Assembly (NCBI GenBank): GCA_900320565.1
Contig: ONSR01000012.1
Span: forward strand, 1-49,540
Source: an uncultured Prevotellaceae bacterium
GTDB lineage: Bacteria; Bacteroidota; Bacteroidia; Bacteroidales; Bacteroidaceae
Length of the DNA stretch: 49,540 bases
Direction: 5' to 3'
Shown here: piece by piece, positions 48,946 to 49,540 of the stretch
Numbering within the stretch: the first letter of the stretch is position 1
Layout: every line of letters starts with the position of its first letter
The notes under the pieces: model-generated
Told to the model about the DNA's origin: nothing
Databases searched by the model: none
What the model saw: only the letters and a program-made list of their open reading frames with translations
Made by a program: the position numbers and the translations under genes

Positions 48946-49491
48946 TTATTCTTGAGCTTCTTCAGCAGGAGCTGCAGTCTCTGCGGCCTCTGTTGCGGGT
49001 GCCTCGGCTACTTCTGCTGCTGGTGCGGGTTGCTCCGTTGCAGCAGCCTTGACTTCACCTTCAGTCGTCGAGCCTTGCTTCTTTGAAGAACGACGTGTAC
49101 GCTTTGCCTTCTTCGCAGTCTTAGCCATGTTCTCGTCGAAGTCAACGAGCTCGATGAAGCACATGGGAGCAGCATCGCTGGCACGGAAGCCAGTCTTGAT
49201 GATGCGGGTGTAACCACCGGGACGGTCGGCAACCTTCTGAGAGATTACTGTGAACAGTTCCGTGATGGCGTGCTTGTCCTGCAAGTAGCTAAACACGACG
49301 CGGCGTGAATTGGTAGTGTCCTCCTTTGACTTGGTGATCAGAGGCTCTACATACTTCTTCAAGGCCTTTGCCTTGGCGAGGGTCGTAGTGATTCTTTTGT
49401 GCATGATCAGAGACACGGCCATGTTGCTCAACATAGCTGCTCTGTGGGATGCAGTACGACCCAGATGGTTGAATTTCTTATTATGTCTCAT
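48946..49491 (-). CDS. rplQ: 50S ribosomal protein L17 with Ala-rich tail
   Basis: A 181-residue L17. The conserved core (1-120) begins [20 protein letters not shown] and has [20 protein letters not shown], then [21 protein letters not shown] lysine-rich patch ([18 protein letters not shown]) and a 50-residue Ala-Glu-Pro-rich tail follow; I believe this extension is typical of Bacteroidetes L17. It lies directly downstream of the rpoA end, in the standard order of the alpha operon, and closes the operon with a strong terminator. Confidence 0.97.
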   Translation of the reverse strand: MRHNKKFNHLGRTASHRAAMLSNMAVSLIMHKRITTTLAKAKALKKYVEPLITKSKEDTTNSRRVVFSYLQDKHAITELFTVISQKVADRPGGYTRIIKTGFRASDAAPMCFIELVDFDENMAKTAKKAKRTRRSSKKQGSTTEGEVKAAATEQPAPAAEVAEAPATEAAETAAPAEEAQE

Positions 49492-49500
49492 GACTTTCTA

Positions 49501-49540
49501 TTATTCTTTATCTAATTTATACTTAGAAATATCAGTTCCA
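49501..49540 (-). CDS. rpoA: RNA polymerase alpha subunit, last residues (partial)
   Basis: On the minus strand the frame entering from the window edge reads GTDISKYKLDKE and stops at 49501. Position immediately upstream of rplQ and the KYKLD-type ending fit the RpoA C terminus of Bacteroidetes. Only 12 residues are visible, so the call rests mainly on gene order. Confidence 0.65.
   Translation of the reverse strand, partial: GTDISKYKLDKE

Noticed and set aside
1-49540. tRNA, rRNA or riboswitch genes
   Set aside because: I looked through all gaps longer than 100 bp and saw no cloverleaf with a GGTTCRA-type arm and no familiar riboswitch core. A covariance-model search was not possible.

Overview
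The window is bacterial chromosome from a Bacteroidales species, most likely Prevotella or a close relative. This rests on the gene families (DUF3472, GH92, GH125, BLH-type C1 peptidases, four-helix-bundle S23 protein, FHS sugar permease next to a long mannose-6-phosphate isomerase), on C-terminal tails of the form YNLxGQR...KGIxIVxGKK, and on promoters of the Bacteroidetes type (TTTG, 19-20 bp, TAnnTTTG). No tRNA, rRNA, CRISPR, transposase or phage gene was found.

Layout. 1-2.8 kb: tail of a secreted protein facing a secreted DUF3472 protein. 2.8-6.9 kb: etfB-etfA-acyl-CoA dehydrogenase operon with a four-helix-bundle gene lodged inside it between inverted repeats. 7-16 kb (minus strand): M28 peptidase, cation efflux, C1-type peptidase, M24 aminopeptidase, GH5 mannanase and an AraC regulator. 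15-19 kb: C1 peptidase, rbfA, LolC/E-type permease and an anSME-like radical SAM enzyme, packed as one operon. 19-22 kb: modular GH5 enzyme, a small Cys-containing protein and a glutathione peroxidase gene that has lost its whole centre. 23.4-27.4 kb (plus strand): mannose-6-phosphate isomerase, ROK sugar kinase and FHS permease. 27.4-32.1 kb (minus): acyltransferase, anti-sigma/ECF sigma pair, argB, rsgA, frr. 32.2-36.4 kb (plus): VTC domain, DUF4956, DUF2490 barrel, small secreted protein and Cthe_2159-like protein. 36.5-40.5 kb (minus): rmlA, Dabb protein, two cytochrome c maturation genes, exonuclease III. 40.6-42 kb: flippase. 42-48.3 kb (minus): GH92, GH125 and a transglutaminase-like lipoprotein. 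48.9-49.5 kb: rplQ and the end of rpoA.

A mannose theme links several blocks. GH92 and GH125 mannosidases and a GH5 mannanase would release mannose or manno-oligosaccharides, and the isomerase-kinase-permease operon could take up and phosphorylate the sugar and feed it to glycolysis. No SusC/SusD pair is present.

The most striking feature is non-coding. Seven intergenic gaps between transcription units hold arrays of 22-bp words laid end to end in strict register (about 9.4, 14.7, 22.8, 23.3, 36.5, 42.1 and 48.5 kb). Words differ between arrays but are often palindromic, and some are shared. Gaps between co-directional genes carry a different class, short 7-8-bp tandem repeats just upstream of start codons. 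A third class, a palindrome with a TCCCCTTAAGGGGA-like core, has inserted in frame into several genes.
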